Positions 1 through 11,467 of a stretch of DNA of 64,000 nucleotides are shown here, piece by piece. Origin of the DNA: Nannobrachium achirus (Eukaryota; Chordata; Actinopteri; Myctophiformes; Myctophidae); assembly GCA_963921795.1 (NCBI GenBank), contig OY997659.1, positions 50,057,475 through 50,121,474 of the forward strand, in the 5' to 3' direction. Each line of letters begins with the position of its first letter. Within the stretch, counting starts at the first letter, position 1. The position numbers and the translations under genes are program-made. The notes under the pieces were generated by a model, which saw only the letters and a list, made by a program, of their open reading frames with translations, was not told the DNA's origin and did not search any database.

Positions 1-135
1 ATTTGACCAGAAACGGTTGGTAACTAAAGAGTGCCAATTTGTCACGACCTGGCTCTTAGGCCATGACAAAAAGGAGGAAGGCACACGGTACTGTTAAAAG
101 TGTATCTATAAAGATACGTTTATTTACACAATTAA

Positions 136-1162
136 ATAAGGGAGGGGTCGTTTTTTATTGAGGGTTGTTACTGGAGAAAATGTATAAGCCCTTTTATAAA
201 ATGCCATGACCCTCCCTCTCAATTGGGGGAAAGATCAGTGACCCTCCCCAAGATTTAAAATAAAAAAGATTGACCCTAACCTACAACATGACATTTACCA
301 CAGTAAAATTATGCCTAAAACCTAAACTTAGTTATTCCTAGTGGCGAGAACAGAACAGAGAAGCAAGTTCTGGGTAGGTACTGCAAAATTTATTTTCTTT
401 CTTTTTAAGGTTAAAAACGGGTGTGGGCGGCAGCAGCAATGAACAATAATGAATAGGCTAATATAATGCATTGAGATCCCAGCTGCACTTCATCCCAAAA
501 ACATATTTCCAAATATAAACTAACACACCCTCCAAACTAAAGTAACACACAGTGAGTAGCCTACTGCTGCTAGTGTAAAAGTCAACGTGGACATCACAAA
601 AAAGGTGAGAAGGTCTCTTAGGTTAAGAACAGATAAAACAGTTGACACGTGCACAACACAGAGAAGGCTTGTAACAGCTGCCATTCATTTTGTGCTGTTG
701 ATTGCCTGTGGTCAAATCTGGGTCAAATGCGCATTTTCAACAAGCGATCGTTAACCTAATGTTATTTTTTTTTAGCACCATTTCACTTTTTTACTTTAGG
801 GAGGGGGGATACAGTTCTGACAACCATTGTTGCTGCCTTACATAGCTCTCCATTGTTTTAGGAAAATACATTGTAGTATAAACACAGCCACTTCAGTTCA
901 TTCACTAACTGCAGTGACTGTGGGGCATTTCTTGGTATTGGCACCCAGGGTTTGTCATTAAATGAAGCAGAAGGCTGTTGACAATGGTTGCATAAGTGCC
1001 TGTACCTCTGGAGCCATTGTTTGCTTTTGAAAAATTGCATGACCCTCCCTTGAATTCAAAGTGAAATCAGCAGACCCTCCCTAGGACTGAAATTAAAATA
1101 GCATGACCCTCCCCTATTTTCCTCCAGGGGGTGCTGTTTATAAAAAACGATTGCTCCCTAAC
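136..1162. mobile_element. Degenerate TTAA-flanked inverted-repeat element
   Basis: Left end ATAAGGGAGGGGTCGTTTTT and the inverse of the right end GTTAGGGAGCAATCGTTTTT are similar, and TTAA lies at 132-135 and 1163-1166. The interior has repeated GACCCTCCC motifs near both ends. No coding sequence was recognised. Confidence 0.55.
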
Positions 1163-1379
1163 TTAAATGTGCAACAAATCATCAAATCGTCAGTTGGAGT
1201 GTGTCAATCAGTGGAATCAGTAGTGTAAGTGAGTGGATGTGTGGTACATGTAGTGTGGGGTGTTGAATGGTGCAAACCAAGGAATAACTATACTAAAGTT
1301 CTGCTGCCATCAGCCTAACCCTGATTGGCACCTCTTATGACTGTCAGGACCTGTGGGAAGAAAGTTAAGGTGCCGGCTA

Positions 1380-1683
1380 TACGGAGCTGGATATTTCTGA
1401 AGCTAGACATTTGCTAGACATTATTTTGTGCGGTTGGGGCTGGATATTTTTGAAACCGGATAAATAAGTGGAGACACTGAAAAATATCCGATTCACTGGA
1501 TCCGTGTAGACATGGAACCCGGATATCTCTGAAGACTTTACTGTGTGTGTGTGTGCTTGTCCCCCTAGTGGAGGTCTGGGGACTCAGATTATTTTAGACC
1601 TAGATATCTTTGATGTGTGGACCTAGATATTTCTCTATGTTGATATCTGAAAAACCGGGATATATGAAATATCCAGCTCCGTC
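1380..1683. mobile_element. Small fold-back element
   Basis: A perfect inverted repeat CGGAGCTGGATATTTC at 1382 and its inverse ending at 1681 bound about 300 bp rich in GATATTT motifs. No clear target duplication. Confidence 0.6.
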
Positions 1684-1689
1684 TGGCCT

Positions 1690-2300
1690 AGGCCTAAGAC
1701 AGTCTGACAGGGGAACCACATAGGCCCTAGTAGGCCAGACTACATGGGGCCGTGACACAATTTAACTCAGAAGAATGCACATTTTTTTAGGGCAGTGTCT
1801 CTGCTGTACAAATGTACATTTCGCACATTCTGTACACTTCTTCTGCACATTAACCGTCATATTAACAACGAGGACGGTAATGTGTAAACTGGCGCTGAGG
1901 CTTAGTTGGTCGTCGAACAACACGCTGACCGTGGAGATTTAATATCCTTCCGGTGCCATTATCAAACAAGAAAGCAACTAATCCATCAGCCCTCTAAATG
2001 CTGTTTGCTCTTCCTGAGCCAAAACCTGACAGGAAACCTCCAAGGTATATTCTTTGTTTTAGCTCTCCCTCTCTCTCTCTCGTTCTCTCTCTCTCTCTTT
2101 TCGTGTGGTCTAGCAGGTCTAGCAGTCAAGGTCATCCCAGCTGTGCCTGTCTGCAGTTTGTCTCTATCCCCTCCTCCCCTCCTAGTGCGTTGCCATCTGC
2201 TTAGAGAGGTGAACCAAAGCAGCTTTCCAAGCATGGGAGAGAGAGGGAGAATTACCCCATTACCCGGGCACAATTAAACCGGATGCTGGAATTCAGATTT

Positions 2301-2378
<78 letters not shown>

Positions 2379-2728
2379 AACAGGGGCGTCACAAGGGGGG
2401 GACGGGGACGGGGACGGGGGGGGGGGGGGGGAGTGGGACTGAGTTACTAGGGCCCAAGGTGGAGGGGCCTTAATTAACTAACTCAATAACTATTGAATAT
2501 AACTATTGAAAAATAGCAGATATACAAGCTGAAAATGTGTGCAAATCTTTGAATATATGTATTTTTTTAAGCGAACATTTGTAACTCAAATTTTGCTTCT
2601 GGGAGGTCCCTGGAACTAAATATTTTGAGAAGGGGGTCCGTGGCCAAATACCTGCTGCAAAACAGAGAGCCTGATAGAGAGAGAGAGAGACTGAGAGAGA
2701 GAGAGAGAGAGAGAGCTGGTGCTCCGGT

Positions 2729-2787
<59 letters not shown>

Positions 2788-4050
2788 TGTGTGTGTGTGT
2801 GTGTGCAACAGATGGAGAGTGACCTCCATTTGTTCTAAAAAAATCTGGACTTTGTTTTCAGGATATGATCGTCAGCCCCGCGGGATCTCACCGACTCTCA
2901 CTCTAAGAACAATAGACTCGCTAAGCGAGGGGGTGAGGGTGGGGGGGTGAAAGAAATGGACTAAATCCATACTGCATGTATTATTCATATCCGTGTGTAT
3001 GGGAGGCCAAAAATGGACAAAGCCAAAAAATAAATTGTAGATTTTTCTTTTCTTTTTAGGGGGAGCTGTACATAGCTAAAATTCCCAGTTGAGTGACTGA
3101 CACTGCTCGGCTGCGAAGACACATTCACATTCTTGTACCATTAACACATGGGATGCTCAGGTTTCTAACATTTCTAGCTGTTGCTGCTGCCGTCGTTCAC
3201 TCACGCTTTATTTTAAAGAGCCTCGGAAGCTTCGTGCGTGTGCACGTGGGTGTCCACTGACGATTGAGGTAGATAATCCATTTGTTTACAAACGCTCGCG
3301 AAACTAAAATCCAAACCGCGGTAAAGTGTCGCCGTGAAAACAATCAGATCTCTGCTTCCCTGGCGTTCTTTTCACCTCCTTCATAGATAAAGCCCTTTTT
3401 ATGTTTGAGCCTAGAATGGAAATCAATGCAACCAGCTCGTGCCATTTTCTCTCTCTCTCTCTCTCTCTCTCTCAGCTACGGGGTGACGTATGGACTCGGG
3501 TCATTCGGAGGGCAGGCAGCTGCACGTACAGTTAACCCTTCGTTGACTCGTTCAGGAACGAGACAACTCCTTTTGGCAGGGTGACCCCTAGTGGCCTTAA
3601 CTCGTTACTGAACGAGTTTGGCACCCAAGTTGTTAAAAGCAGGAGAAAAACAACTTCTTAGATGCAATTTAGTCATTGGTGGGTAAATGTGTCCAGAGAT
3701 GAGAGAAGTGGAAGTGACGTTTTTATATGGTTGACATCTACTTTAGTCCATTTGAGCTATTAGGTTGTAAGATCAGCCAACCATTATACCATTATTAGTA
3801 TTTAAACCACAGGCTACTGCTGATGATAAAAGGCACCGTGCACTAATGGTGAAAATATAACAAACAAAAATAACAGTATAGAACTCGAGTACAGACCTCG
3901 TCACTCATCCGCACTCATCAAGTGCAATTTCGAGGTGTTTTTCCTTTCACTTTTCACTTTTTCAATGCTTTATACTAGGCCTACTCCTACTCCCCTACAA
4001 CTCGCATGTTTTACTCTGCCATAATTATCTGAACACTTTAGATATTAGTT
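1690..4050. other. Non-coding stretch with microsatellites
   Basis: Contains (TC)n at 2070-2100, (TG)n at 2304-2376, (GA)n at 2676-2716, (TG)n at 2730-2805 and (TC)n at 3451-3474. A truncated copy of the hAT-like GGGGCGTCAC family lies at 2381-2655. The rest (1690-2060, 2830-3440, 3480-4050) shows no gene I recognise; the open frames there come from simple repeats. Confidence 0.7.
2381..2655 (+). mobile_element. Truncated CAGGGGCGTCAC (hAT-like) MITE
   Basis: Starts with CAGGGGCGTCACAAGGGGGG and continues with ACTGAGTTACTAGGGCCCAA, GGTGGAGGGGCCTTAA, half of the core palindrome, and the GGTCCCTGGAACTAAATATT tract, as in the complete copies at 28191-28652 and 32883-33537. The right half is missing, and poly-G replaces part of the left end. 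Confidence 0.8.
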
Positions 4051-4061
4051 CACCTATATAC

Positions 4062-4571
4062 CATACATGGGCAACTGGTGGCCCGGGAGCCACATGCGGC
4101 CCCCACCTTCACTTGATTTGATGCGGCCCGCAGGTTAATACCAGAATACCGATATATTATTGATTTCAGCTGTTACAATTCTAAACAAGACCTGCTTTAA
4201 TTCCATCAGTCTATATAAGTAGCTTAATGACTAGTATAGTTGTATATAAAAAATGTTTATGACCAATGTATTTGTATTTAGGTTCATAAAGTCAACATGA
4301 GTACGGTATATAACTAAATGCGTTTGAAATTAAATCAAAATGTTACATTTCAGGATTCCAATTAAGAATTAACTAAAAATTATTCAGGATTCCAATTGAA
4401 AAGAAGCTAAAATTGCTGCGATGCGTTTTGAGCTTGTAGATCGGCTATTTTTGCTTCTATTGTATGCAATACTAGAATGACAAAGTAGGACTTAGCAATA
4501 TGCAATGTGGCCCTCTGGGGTGAAGGTGGAAATATAGTGGCCCTCACCATCATCAAAGTTGCCCACCCCTG
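4062..4571. mobile_element. hAT-like MITE of the GGGCAACTGGTGGCCC family
   Basis: The left end is a degraded form of CAGGGGTGGGCAACT; the right end reads AAAGTTGCCCACCCCTG. Flanks ACCTATATAC and ACCTATAC may be an 8-bp duplication that gained a TA. A partial second copy lies reversed at 20925-21055. Half of the core palindrome (TTGAGCTTGTAGATCGGCTA) lies at 4428-4460. Confidence 0.65.
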
Positions 4572-4609
4572 ACCTATACTCTGGCAGATTTAAATTATTA
4601 TTACAAAAG

Positions 4610-4790
4610 ATACATAAACCAGCTCAGCCTTGTGATGTGAGTGTCTGAGACTGGGAGGTTGAGGTTCGATCCCCGGTCACGTCACACCAAAGACACCCAA
4701 CGCCTCACACAACAAAAAAATGGTTCCTGAGTGCGGCAGGGCTGCGTCTCACCGCTCCAAGAGATGGGTCAAATATGTAGAACACATTTC
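4610..4790 (+). mobile_element. Possible tRNA-derived SINE fragment
   Basis: GAGGTTCGATCCCCGGTCAC resembles a Pol III B box. No convincing A box or target duplication was found. Confidence 0.3.
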
Positions 4791-4853
4791 TCATTCAGCA
4801 ATGTATGTGACAAATAGTAGGGCCCCATAATAATAAGCCACAATTTTATTTAA

Positions 4854-5417
4854 CCCATTCAGAACGGGTACGTACACACTATTGTGTATTATTATTTTAG
4901 GCTTTAACTACTGAAAAATAGCAGATCTACAAGCTCACAGCGCAGCACCGAGTGCCGCGCTGTGAGCTTGTAGATCTGCTATTTTTGAAAAATCGTGACA
5001 TTTTAAATTTTGACCCGATGTGTCTTTTGAATGCTTCTAAGGTTTTTTGAAAAACCTATGTTTCTATGTCAGCAATCTGGCCGGCCATCGTCAAAGAAAA
5101 GGTCCTTTTCACTTAACTGGAGCTCAGTTAGTCGGTTCTTGAGAGACTACTACGGGTATGTCAGTGGTTCTCAAACCTTTACATGTGAAGGACCCCCAAA
5201 ATGATATGTATTTGGCCAGGGACCCCCATCTCAAAATATTTAGTTCCAGGGACCACCCAGAAGCAACATTTGAGTTACAAACGTTCGCTTTGAAAATACA
5301 TATATTCAAAGATTTGCACACATTTTCACGACTTTTTCAAAAATAGCAGATCTACAAGCTCGTATATCTGCTATTTTTCACTGGTTAAAGCATTCAATAA
5401 TTCTAGGCCTTAATGGG
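4854..5417 (+). mobile_element. TTAA-flanked piggyBac-like MITE, family A, complete
   Basis: TTAA duplications at 4850-4853 and 5418-5421 flank ends CCCATTCAGAACGGGTA and the inverse of CCCATTAAGGCCTAGAATTA. The 564-bp interior holds two core palindromes (4914-4986 and 5338-5379) and a block beginning CAGTGGTTCTCAAACC that resembles a hAT left end. Ends starting CCC at TTAA are typical of piggyBac elements. Position 5120 supplies the empty site for the large insertion at 60881-63955. Confidence 0.8.
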
Positions 5418-5639
5418 TTAAGTATATTTTGATGCATCTTGAATACAGTACTTTGAATTTTAACATTGCATTTCAACATTGTGGTATCGTGACTTTTACT
5501 TACTGTAAATGGAAGCATTGGAGTGCATTTCCCACCACTGGGCAGCAGTGATCTGTAGCTAGCAGTGAATAACCCAGGCCATTCTTCATCCATAGTCCCT
5601 GGCCAGCTGTACACCTGGCCGGGGACCAGGGATGAAGAC

Positions 5640-6060
5640 TAGCCTCTGGGTTCATTCCGGCATATTTTACAATAATGTTTATTAATATATTATGCACTGT
5701 CCCTGAGAAACAAACCCCAGACAGACAAAAAATAAAAAGCATGCCAGGAGAGAAGTTCCATTTTCAATGTTTGAAAAGTGCATTTTCTGGCCAATTATAT
5801 GTGAACAACAGTACAAGCATAAGCCTAATCCCTCAAACCAGGTCGAATTATGTTTAAACATGATTTATGCTCCCCTAAGTAGACTGCCGAAAGGAATACT
5901 AATTTATAGGCCTATTTTAGTTTTTCTTTTAGCTTGGTATTTTCCTTCTCCAAACAATCCAGTTCAAAACCTGAACGAATAATCAAATAAATTCCTGGTT
6001 GAATGAATCTTTGAGCAAACTCATGATCATGATGTTCAAACGCTGTAATGTAGAAATTAA
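5640..6060. repeat. Fragment of a repeat also present at 13850-14690
   Basis: Shares CAGGTCGAATTATGTTTAAA and ACATGATTTATGCTCCCC with the sequence flanking the insertion at 14043-14598. It gives the empty TTAA target for that insertion. No coding sequence. Confidence 0.7.
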
Positions 6061-6063
6061 TTG

Positions 6064-6064
<1 letters not shown>

Positions 6065-6115
<51 letters not shown>

Positions 6116-6269
6116 CGGAGGTGATCCGAACCTCCCCACCCGGCTTCGTACCCGGGTCTCCCACGCAAAAGTCCAATATCTTAACCACTAGACCAAAGAG
6201 ACATCTCTTTGGCCCGAGGGAGATACTAGACTTTTGAGGCTTCAAGGCTGGGGCTGCGACTCTCTCCGT

Positions 6270-6325
<56 letters not shown>
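6065..6325 (-). mobile_element. tRNA-derived SINE-like sequence between two (TA)n tracts
   Basis: Reading the minus strand from about 6202 to 6128 gives TTTGGTCTAGTGGTTAAGAT, a Pol III A box with tRNA D-arm, then CCCGGGTACGAAGCCGGGT, close to a T-arm B box. Acceptor stems are not convincing, so it is a tRNA-derived retroposon or pseudogene, not a functional tRNA. (TA)n runs lie at 6065-6114 and 6277-6324. Confidence 0.6.
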
Positions 6326-6329
<4 letters not shown>

Positions 6330-6907
6330 TTTTCTTTCTTTATTTGTATTGTAGCCTTGTGCACGTTTATTATGAGCTGTCAGGCTGCTACGCTGGGATA
6401 TAGGAAGGTATAAGCTAGCTAACAGAGCTGTTATCACAGTCAGATAGAAACCATGCTGTCGGGTGAAAACCTTGAATGTCCAAAACTGATACTTTTCAGG
6501 AAAAAGAAAATACAAATAACAATAGATGGCTCCGATGCAGTTTCGATTTAGTCAAGTTCTTGTACTGTAATATTTATAAAACCTGACATTTATAAAAGAC
6601 CACCACTTTTACTTTCTCTTTAAAAAAAGAAAAATCAAAAAACTATTTCCAGCCGACAGGGACGATATCATATTTTCCACGCGGAGCCTACACTACAGAG
6701 CCACCCTTCCTCATCCCAAAATACTATGTCTGTGCTCCTAATTTGCAAGCTAGGAATAAAAAAAAAAAAAAAGGGTCTCATCTATTCTTAGCTGTTGCAT
6801 TTTTATGCCGCCGTTCTGGTTCTGGTTTCCCACTAAACAGTAGGTACCCTGTGTGCGTGTGCGTGTGCACGTGCCCGTGCGTGTGTGCGTGTGGCCCGTC
6901 CCCTCAC

Positions 6908-7259
6908 CAGTGGAGACCTCCTCCTTGTGCTGGGTGGAGGTGTGCAGGGTGGAGACCTCCTCCTTGTGCTGGGTGGAGGTGTGCAGGGTCAGGCGTATCC
7001 GGCTGCTGCTGATCTGCAGCTCCAGTCTCCGGGGCTCCGGGGCCAGCCGGGCGGAGAGCAGCAGGCCGTCTGGGTTCCACGTACGGAACTGGAAGCGCAC
7101 GGAGAAGCCCTGAGCCGCCGCCGCCGCCGCGCCGCCAGACACGGCCGCCGCCGTCGCTGCTGTCGTCGTCGTCGCCGGGAGCGACAGGAAGCTGCTGCTG
7201 GAGCTCAGGAAGGTGGAGGTCACCAGCTGGGGGTCCGAGCACGAGAAGGTCACGTTGCC
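6908..7259 (-). CDS. cntnap5: Caspr-like exon: laminin-G domain 2, with two insertions
   Basis: The exon opens with GNVTFSCSDPQ after a TCTCCCAG acceptor, passes SFLSLP, then SVRFQFRTWNPDGLLL (laminin-G 2 core), and ends EEVSTG with the terminal G split by a GTGAGG donor at 6907. At 352 bp it is longer than I expect. An Ala/Thr-rich segment (7112-7183) replaces what is normally about eight residues after the Leu-Pro, adding about 48 bp, and a perfect 39-bp tandem duplication (6911-6988) adds 13 residues before the donor. Removing both gives 265 bp, the length I recall for this exon in the family, and the phase is unchanged. The frame is open throughout. The acceptor's pyrimidine tract is a (CT)n microsatellite (7268-7328 on the plus strand). 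Confidence 0.9.
6911..6988 (-). repeat. Perfect 39-bp tandem duplication in coding sequence
   Basis: Units 6911-6949 and 6950-6988 are identical base for base. Each encodes the 13 residues LHTSTQHKEEVST. The second unit in transcription order directly precedes the splice donor. Identity of the copies implies a recent event, or one kept uniform. Confidence 0.95.
7112..7183 (-). repeat. In-frame Ala/Thr-coding GC-rich insertion in the LamG2 exon
   Basis: On the minus strand this stretch is built from GAC/GGC/GCG-type triplets and encodes runs of Thr and Ala with one short GG. It replaces a short loop in LamG2. The triplet composition suggests replication slippage inside a coding exon. Length relative to the family (+16 residues) is from memory. 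Confidence 0.8.
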
Positions 7260-7264
7260 CTGGG

Positions 7265-7267
<3 letters not shown>

Positions 7268-7313
<46 letters not shown>

Positions 7314-7328
7314 GGAGAGAGAGAGAGG
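7268..7328. repeat. (GA)n microsatellite abutting the LamG2 exon acceptor
   Basis: A nearly pure GA run ending 8 bases before the exon. On the sense strand it is a CT tract and forms the polypyrimidine tract. A second (GA)n run lies at 7535-7590. Confidence 0.95.
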
Positions 7329-7527
7329 GAACACGGTCACCTTGCCCCAATCAAGATCAACAATATTTACAACGAGGTTAATTAAGAATGTGATGTCACA
7401 TCTGAAATGGCTACCCTTGACTGAAAATCCCTTCAACCTGGCCTCCTTTTCTCCTCAGGACTGAGATGGAGGGAGGGGGAGGGGGGGGAGGGGGGAGGCA
7501 GGGAAAGAAGCAGAGAAAGTATATGAG

Positions 7528-7585
<58 letters not shown>

Positions 7586-7626
7586 AGACAGAGAGAAAGT
7601 ACAGAGTATCAAAAAACCCAGTCCAA

Positions 7627-7725
7627 GCGCTCGAGTGGCGCAGTGGTAAAAGTCCCTGCCCACCACCACCGCGGAGGTTGTGGTTTCGAATCTACCGTGG
7701 TTCATCCGGTTTTGTCAGGTGCCAA
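7627..7725 (+). mobile_element. tRNA-derived SINE head
   Basis: GAGTGGCGCAGTGGTAAAAG matches a Pol III A box and GGTTTCGAATC a B box, with spacing typical of a tRNA head. Anticodon and acceptor stems are not intact. Half of the core palindrome follows at 7722-7760. Confidence 0.6.
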
Positions 7726-7990
7726 TGTGAAAACAGCAGTTTTACAAGCTCACAACGCGGCCGGGGGTAGGCTCTGTGTGGGAGAAAGTTGGTCATGGGG
7801 GGATGTGAGTACTTGGGTACCAGCGGCCGCTCAAGCGAATTGTGACTGGGGGGGCTATGGGGGAGCTGGCTTTTTTAGAGCAGGGGCTAATTAATTTTGG
7901 CAACAAACAATAATTAATAATACTAATATGACAAACAAGATTCTCTGGCTTAGGGTATTGATAACTGAACAGAACAGATTTTTCAGCTCC

Positions 7991-8473
7991 AACTCTGAGT
8001 ACTGTAGGTGTTCGGAATCGGATAGGGTTTTTGTGAGGCTGAAGATGCTTTCCAGCTTAAAAAGTACAGTTTTATAGTATGGTTTACATAGAAGTCAGTC
8101 AATTGTCTTTCACATATTCATATATATTTAATTTATTTGTTCCTTAAATATTTTTCATCACAATTGGGTATGTGGGGTGGGGGGGGCTTAGGGGGTGCTA
8201 AGCCTTATCCAGGGGGGCTAAAGCCCCCTCCAACTCTGAGTACTGTAGGTGTTCGGAATCGGATAGGGTTTTTGTGAGGCTGAAGATGCTTTCCAGCTTA
8301 AAAAAGTACAGTTTTATAGTATGGTTTACATAGAAGTCAGTCAATTGTCTTTCACATATTCATATATATTTAATTTATTTGTTCCTTAAATATTTTTCAT
8401 CACAATTGGGTGTGTGGGGTGGGGGGGGGGGGGCTTAGGGGGTGCTAAGCCTTATCCAGGGGGGGCTAAAGCC
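7991..8473. repeat. Tandem duplication, period about 241 bp
   Basis: 7991-8230 and 8232-8473 are nearly identical, each starting ACTCTGAGTACTGTAGGTGT and ending in a GGGGGCTAAAGCCCCCTC stretch. They appear to be inside a hAT-like element whose right end GGAGCCGCCACTG lies at 8494-8506. The left end is unclear. Confidence 0.9.
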
Positions 8474-8506
8474 CCCTCTAGCCCCCACCCCTGGAGCCGC
8501 CACTGT

Positions 8507-8945
8507 TGGGTACATGCACTGTACTTTGTTACTCTCCATCACTGAGTGTGTGGGGGGTGCGTGAAGGTGTCACTCTACAGGGGGGGATGAGGGTCAAATG
8601 TCAGGGGCACATCGTGGCACCGTGGACTTCCTGTGGGGACAGGAAGAGCGAGTCCAGAGGACAGGAGTTCCACGCACACAGGAAAAGGTCAGCGCAGCGC
8701 GGAGGACTGAACGTCGCGGCCATCGATCTTCATACCTCCACAACAGAGTGGCAACGACAGCCAGACGCACGGCGGCCTCAGAGGAAACCCTCCGCGGGGG
8801 GAATCGTCATCTTCATCTCAATGTGACTTAGAGCACTGATACTGATTTAATTAAAGGACCTGCTGTCGGGCAGAAACCTCTTATCTCCATATTCTTTTTT
8901 TGTTTGTTTCTATGAAAAGCTCCACTGGCTGTCCGTCTGTCCGTA
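8507..8945. other. Non-coding stretch, no gene recognised
   Basis: GC-rich open frames at 8506-8831 match no family I know and lack splice or start support. A fragment of the TCGTC family (CTGTCGGGCAGAAACCTCTT) lies at 8863-8890. Confidence 0.5.
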
Positions 8946-8946
8946 A

Positions 8947-9345
8947 CTTAACGCAACGTAACATAACGTAACGTAACGTAACGTAACACTTTTGCCCTAC
9001 TCATATCTCCGCCACCGTTGCCCCTATCCATGCCAAACTTTGCACACACACTCATTGCCTGCCAAACCACAACCCTCCACCCCTCATTTCTCACATGGCC
9101 CTTTGCTAGCGCCACCATGAGGCCGATTCTTGCAAAACACATTTTTGGACACTGCTCCTAGCCTCCTACAGATTTTGCCCTAAAATCACGCGAAGCAGTA
9201 CACAGTATCTCTACATGACTTTAGAGATCATCAACATGGATCTGTCCCATTTCCCATATTCACTCCTGATTGGCTATCATTGCCTTCTAAAGTTTGTGTA
9301 TGCAACCTGACGGTCGCTATCTCCCGATTAGGGAGTCTTACTGGA
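8947..9345 (+). repeat. Repeat family O, single-unit copy
   Basis: Begins with ACGTAAC pentamers, then TTTTGCCCTACTCATATCTC, GCGCCACCATGAGGC, TTTTTGGACACTGCTCCTA and ends ATTAGGGAGTCTTACTGG. The same order appears at 15740-16355, where the middle unit is multiplied. Confidence 0.8.
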
Positions 9346-11252
9346 ATGTGTTGTTGTTTTAGTTATTTAGGAAATTAACAGGAGTGCCCTAGTTGATCAT
9401 ACTATAGTGTCACACAAAGGTATTCAAAAGCAGCAGTTCCGCAAGCTAGATTTGATTTGGTCCATTTGGTTCCATTCGGTTTCATTCGTACATAGTCTCG
9501 CGTAGCCAGACAACTATTCCACAATCTCAGAATGCTATATAGAGTCTAGAACTACAGCTCCCGAAAGCCGTACGACGGAAACTGGCATTTCCTTTCACGA
9601 AAATATATTTTAAAATGTCATTTCTGATAAGCAGCAGTACATATGCTTAGATGATTTTTTATTTATATTAGGATAATTGTGAGCGACTGTAAAAACAAAA
9701 CAGGAGTGGGGAGGAGGATTCACATCCGCTTTATCTCTTCTCATACCGGATATGCATGATTAGAACTTCTGTCTCCCAGACTGTATGCGTTTGCAAATCA
9801 TTGGAGTCAACAGTCTGGCCTCGCGAGGCTAATTCATACAGTACACTCTCAGAGTTACAGATCAAAATAAGGGTCCATTTTGTTCCATTCGTACACTCTC
9901 AGAGTGTACATTCTACGCTGCTGGCAACAATCCACTCCTCGCGTTATACTTGCATAACTTATTCATGCTAATGCTAGCATTGTGTGTTGGAGAGAGAGCG
10001 AGAGAGAGAGAGAGAGAGAGAGTTGTCGGGCAGAGGGCGAGCGGTGTGTGAAACAGTTTGTGAAGCATCGTGAAGCAGGCGGCGTGTGAAACACTTTCTG
10101 AAGCGCTAGCTCGGCTCGGCGGTTGTTCTTTTAGCTTGGCGTGAGGCCCAGCGAGCCGGAAGCCCTTTCCCCGAGGGTTCGCGGTATTCGCGAGGATGGC
10201 GGTGTCATTTAAAGCGGCACAAGACCTTGACAAACGGGTCGGAGGGGGGGCCGGGGCCCCCCTCTACCTTCAATAATGAAACGTACCTCCGGGCTATAGC
10301 TGCGGCATGGCAGGAGGTAATAATAACCTGCACTGAATGGATCAGTGGGTACATCGCACCCCCATTCAACCAAGGGCTGACCTCCTTCCAAAGTAAGAAC
10401 AAAGACAATTCGCACTTTCTCAGCCCCCTTAAGTGGTTCTCAGCCAGGGACCTCTCCCACCCTTTCTCCGTCTGAGGTCCCTCGACACCATTATGCAACA
10501 ACCCTCGTGGATGATTTGATTTAGAAAAGTTAGGTGTTGGTAAGCCTCTATCAGAGTCCAGGGTGAAGAGCTATTCACCGCAAATTTTAGGTGTAAAGCA
10601 TATCCACCTAAAGTGAGAAAACAAGTGGAGGCCATCATAGTCAGTCACGGTGAAGTCCTATCACTGTGACTGACTGGTCTAGATCGACCAATCAGTGAAC
10701 GGGGCGATGGGTCGATTTGTCTGAAAGTAAAAACAGAGAGATGTGTCGGGGTTCGTGGTGGATAGCTCTTCACCGCGAGTAATGACGCAATGTTGTAGTT
10801 TTATGACTTAAAAAGACTACACCGCGGTGGATAGCTTATCACCGCGGTGCCTACTATGATAACACCCCCACCCCCACGCCCACCCCCCCTTGCCATTCCT
10901 TGTTCGACACTAAGCTGCTCTTGCATAACATCGGCCTTCGGAAGGAAACCTTGTTCAATATCCAAAACGGATACTTTTCAGGCAAAGGGAGGGGGGGACT
11001 ATGTTCCGATGGATCCCATGTAGCTATTATTTAGTCATGAGCTCTTTGTTATTCTCTCGATATTGCATGGTTTTCTTTTCATTTGTTCTATCTCACTACG
11101 TGGTACATTTTCTGCACTTCTGTCTGAGTAATGTTGTTATCAATATCATTTAATTCCTCCATTTTTCATTCACCTACTTCTGAACTTACCGTACTAGGTC
11201 CAATAGAAATTCATACTTTATACTCGCTAAGCATATGATACAGCCTTTTCGC
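9346..11252. other. Intronic stretch with inverted CACCGC boxes
   Basis: No coding sequence recognised. A (GA)n run lies at 9991-10022. Between 10557 and 10850 there are repeated short hairpins: GGTGAAGAGCTATTCACCGC (10561), GGTGGATAGCTCTTCACCGC (10758), CCGCGGTGGATAGCTTATCA (10821) and a related one at 10650. Confidence 0.55.
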
Positions 11253-11459
11253 GGGGACTGCCCATAAGTCCAAAGGTTATTAGTCCGAAGGTTCATTAGT
11301 CCGAAGGTTCATTAGTCCGAAGGTTCATTAGTCCGAATTTAGTTAGGGTTACTGAGGTTAAGGTTAGGGCTAGGGTTAGAGTTAGGCATAGTATTTTTAA
11401 CAAATTCGGACTAATGAACCTTCAGACTAATGAACCTTCGGACCAATGCCATGGCACCC
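11253..11459. mobile_element. Small hAT-like fold-back with 8-bp target duplication
   Basis: CTTTTCGC at 11245-11252 and 11460-11467 flanks a 207-bp element. Ends are GGGGACTGCCCATAAGTCC and an imperfect inverse. The left arm repeats ATTAGTCCGAAGGTTC in tandem, with the inverse in the right arm. Confidence 0.75.
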
Positions 11460-11467
11460 CTTTTCGC

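Noticed and set aside
6128-6202. Functional tRNA gene
   Set aside because: Good D arm but acceptor and anticodon stems do not pair and it sits between (TA)n tracts; more likely a tRNA-derived retroposon. Same for 7627-7725.
6885-7385. Long plus-strand open frame of 166 residues
   Set aside because: Antisense of the LamG2 exon; the minus strand carries the recognisable laminin-G protein and splice sites.
8598-8831. GC-rich open frames of about 80-106 residues
   Set aside because: No family resemblance, overlapping frames are equally open, and no splice sites fit.
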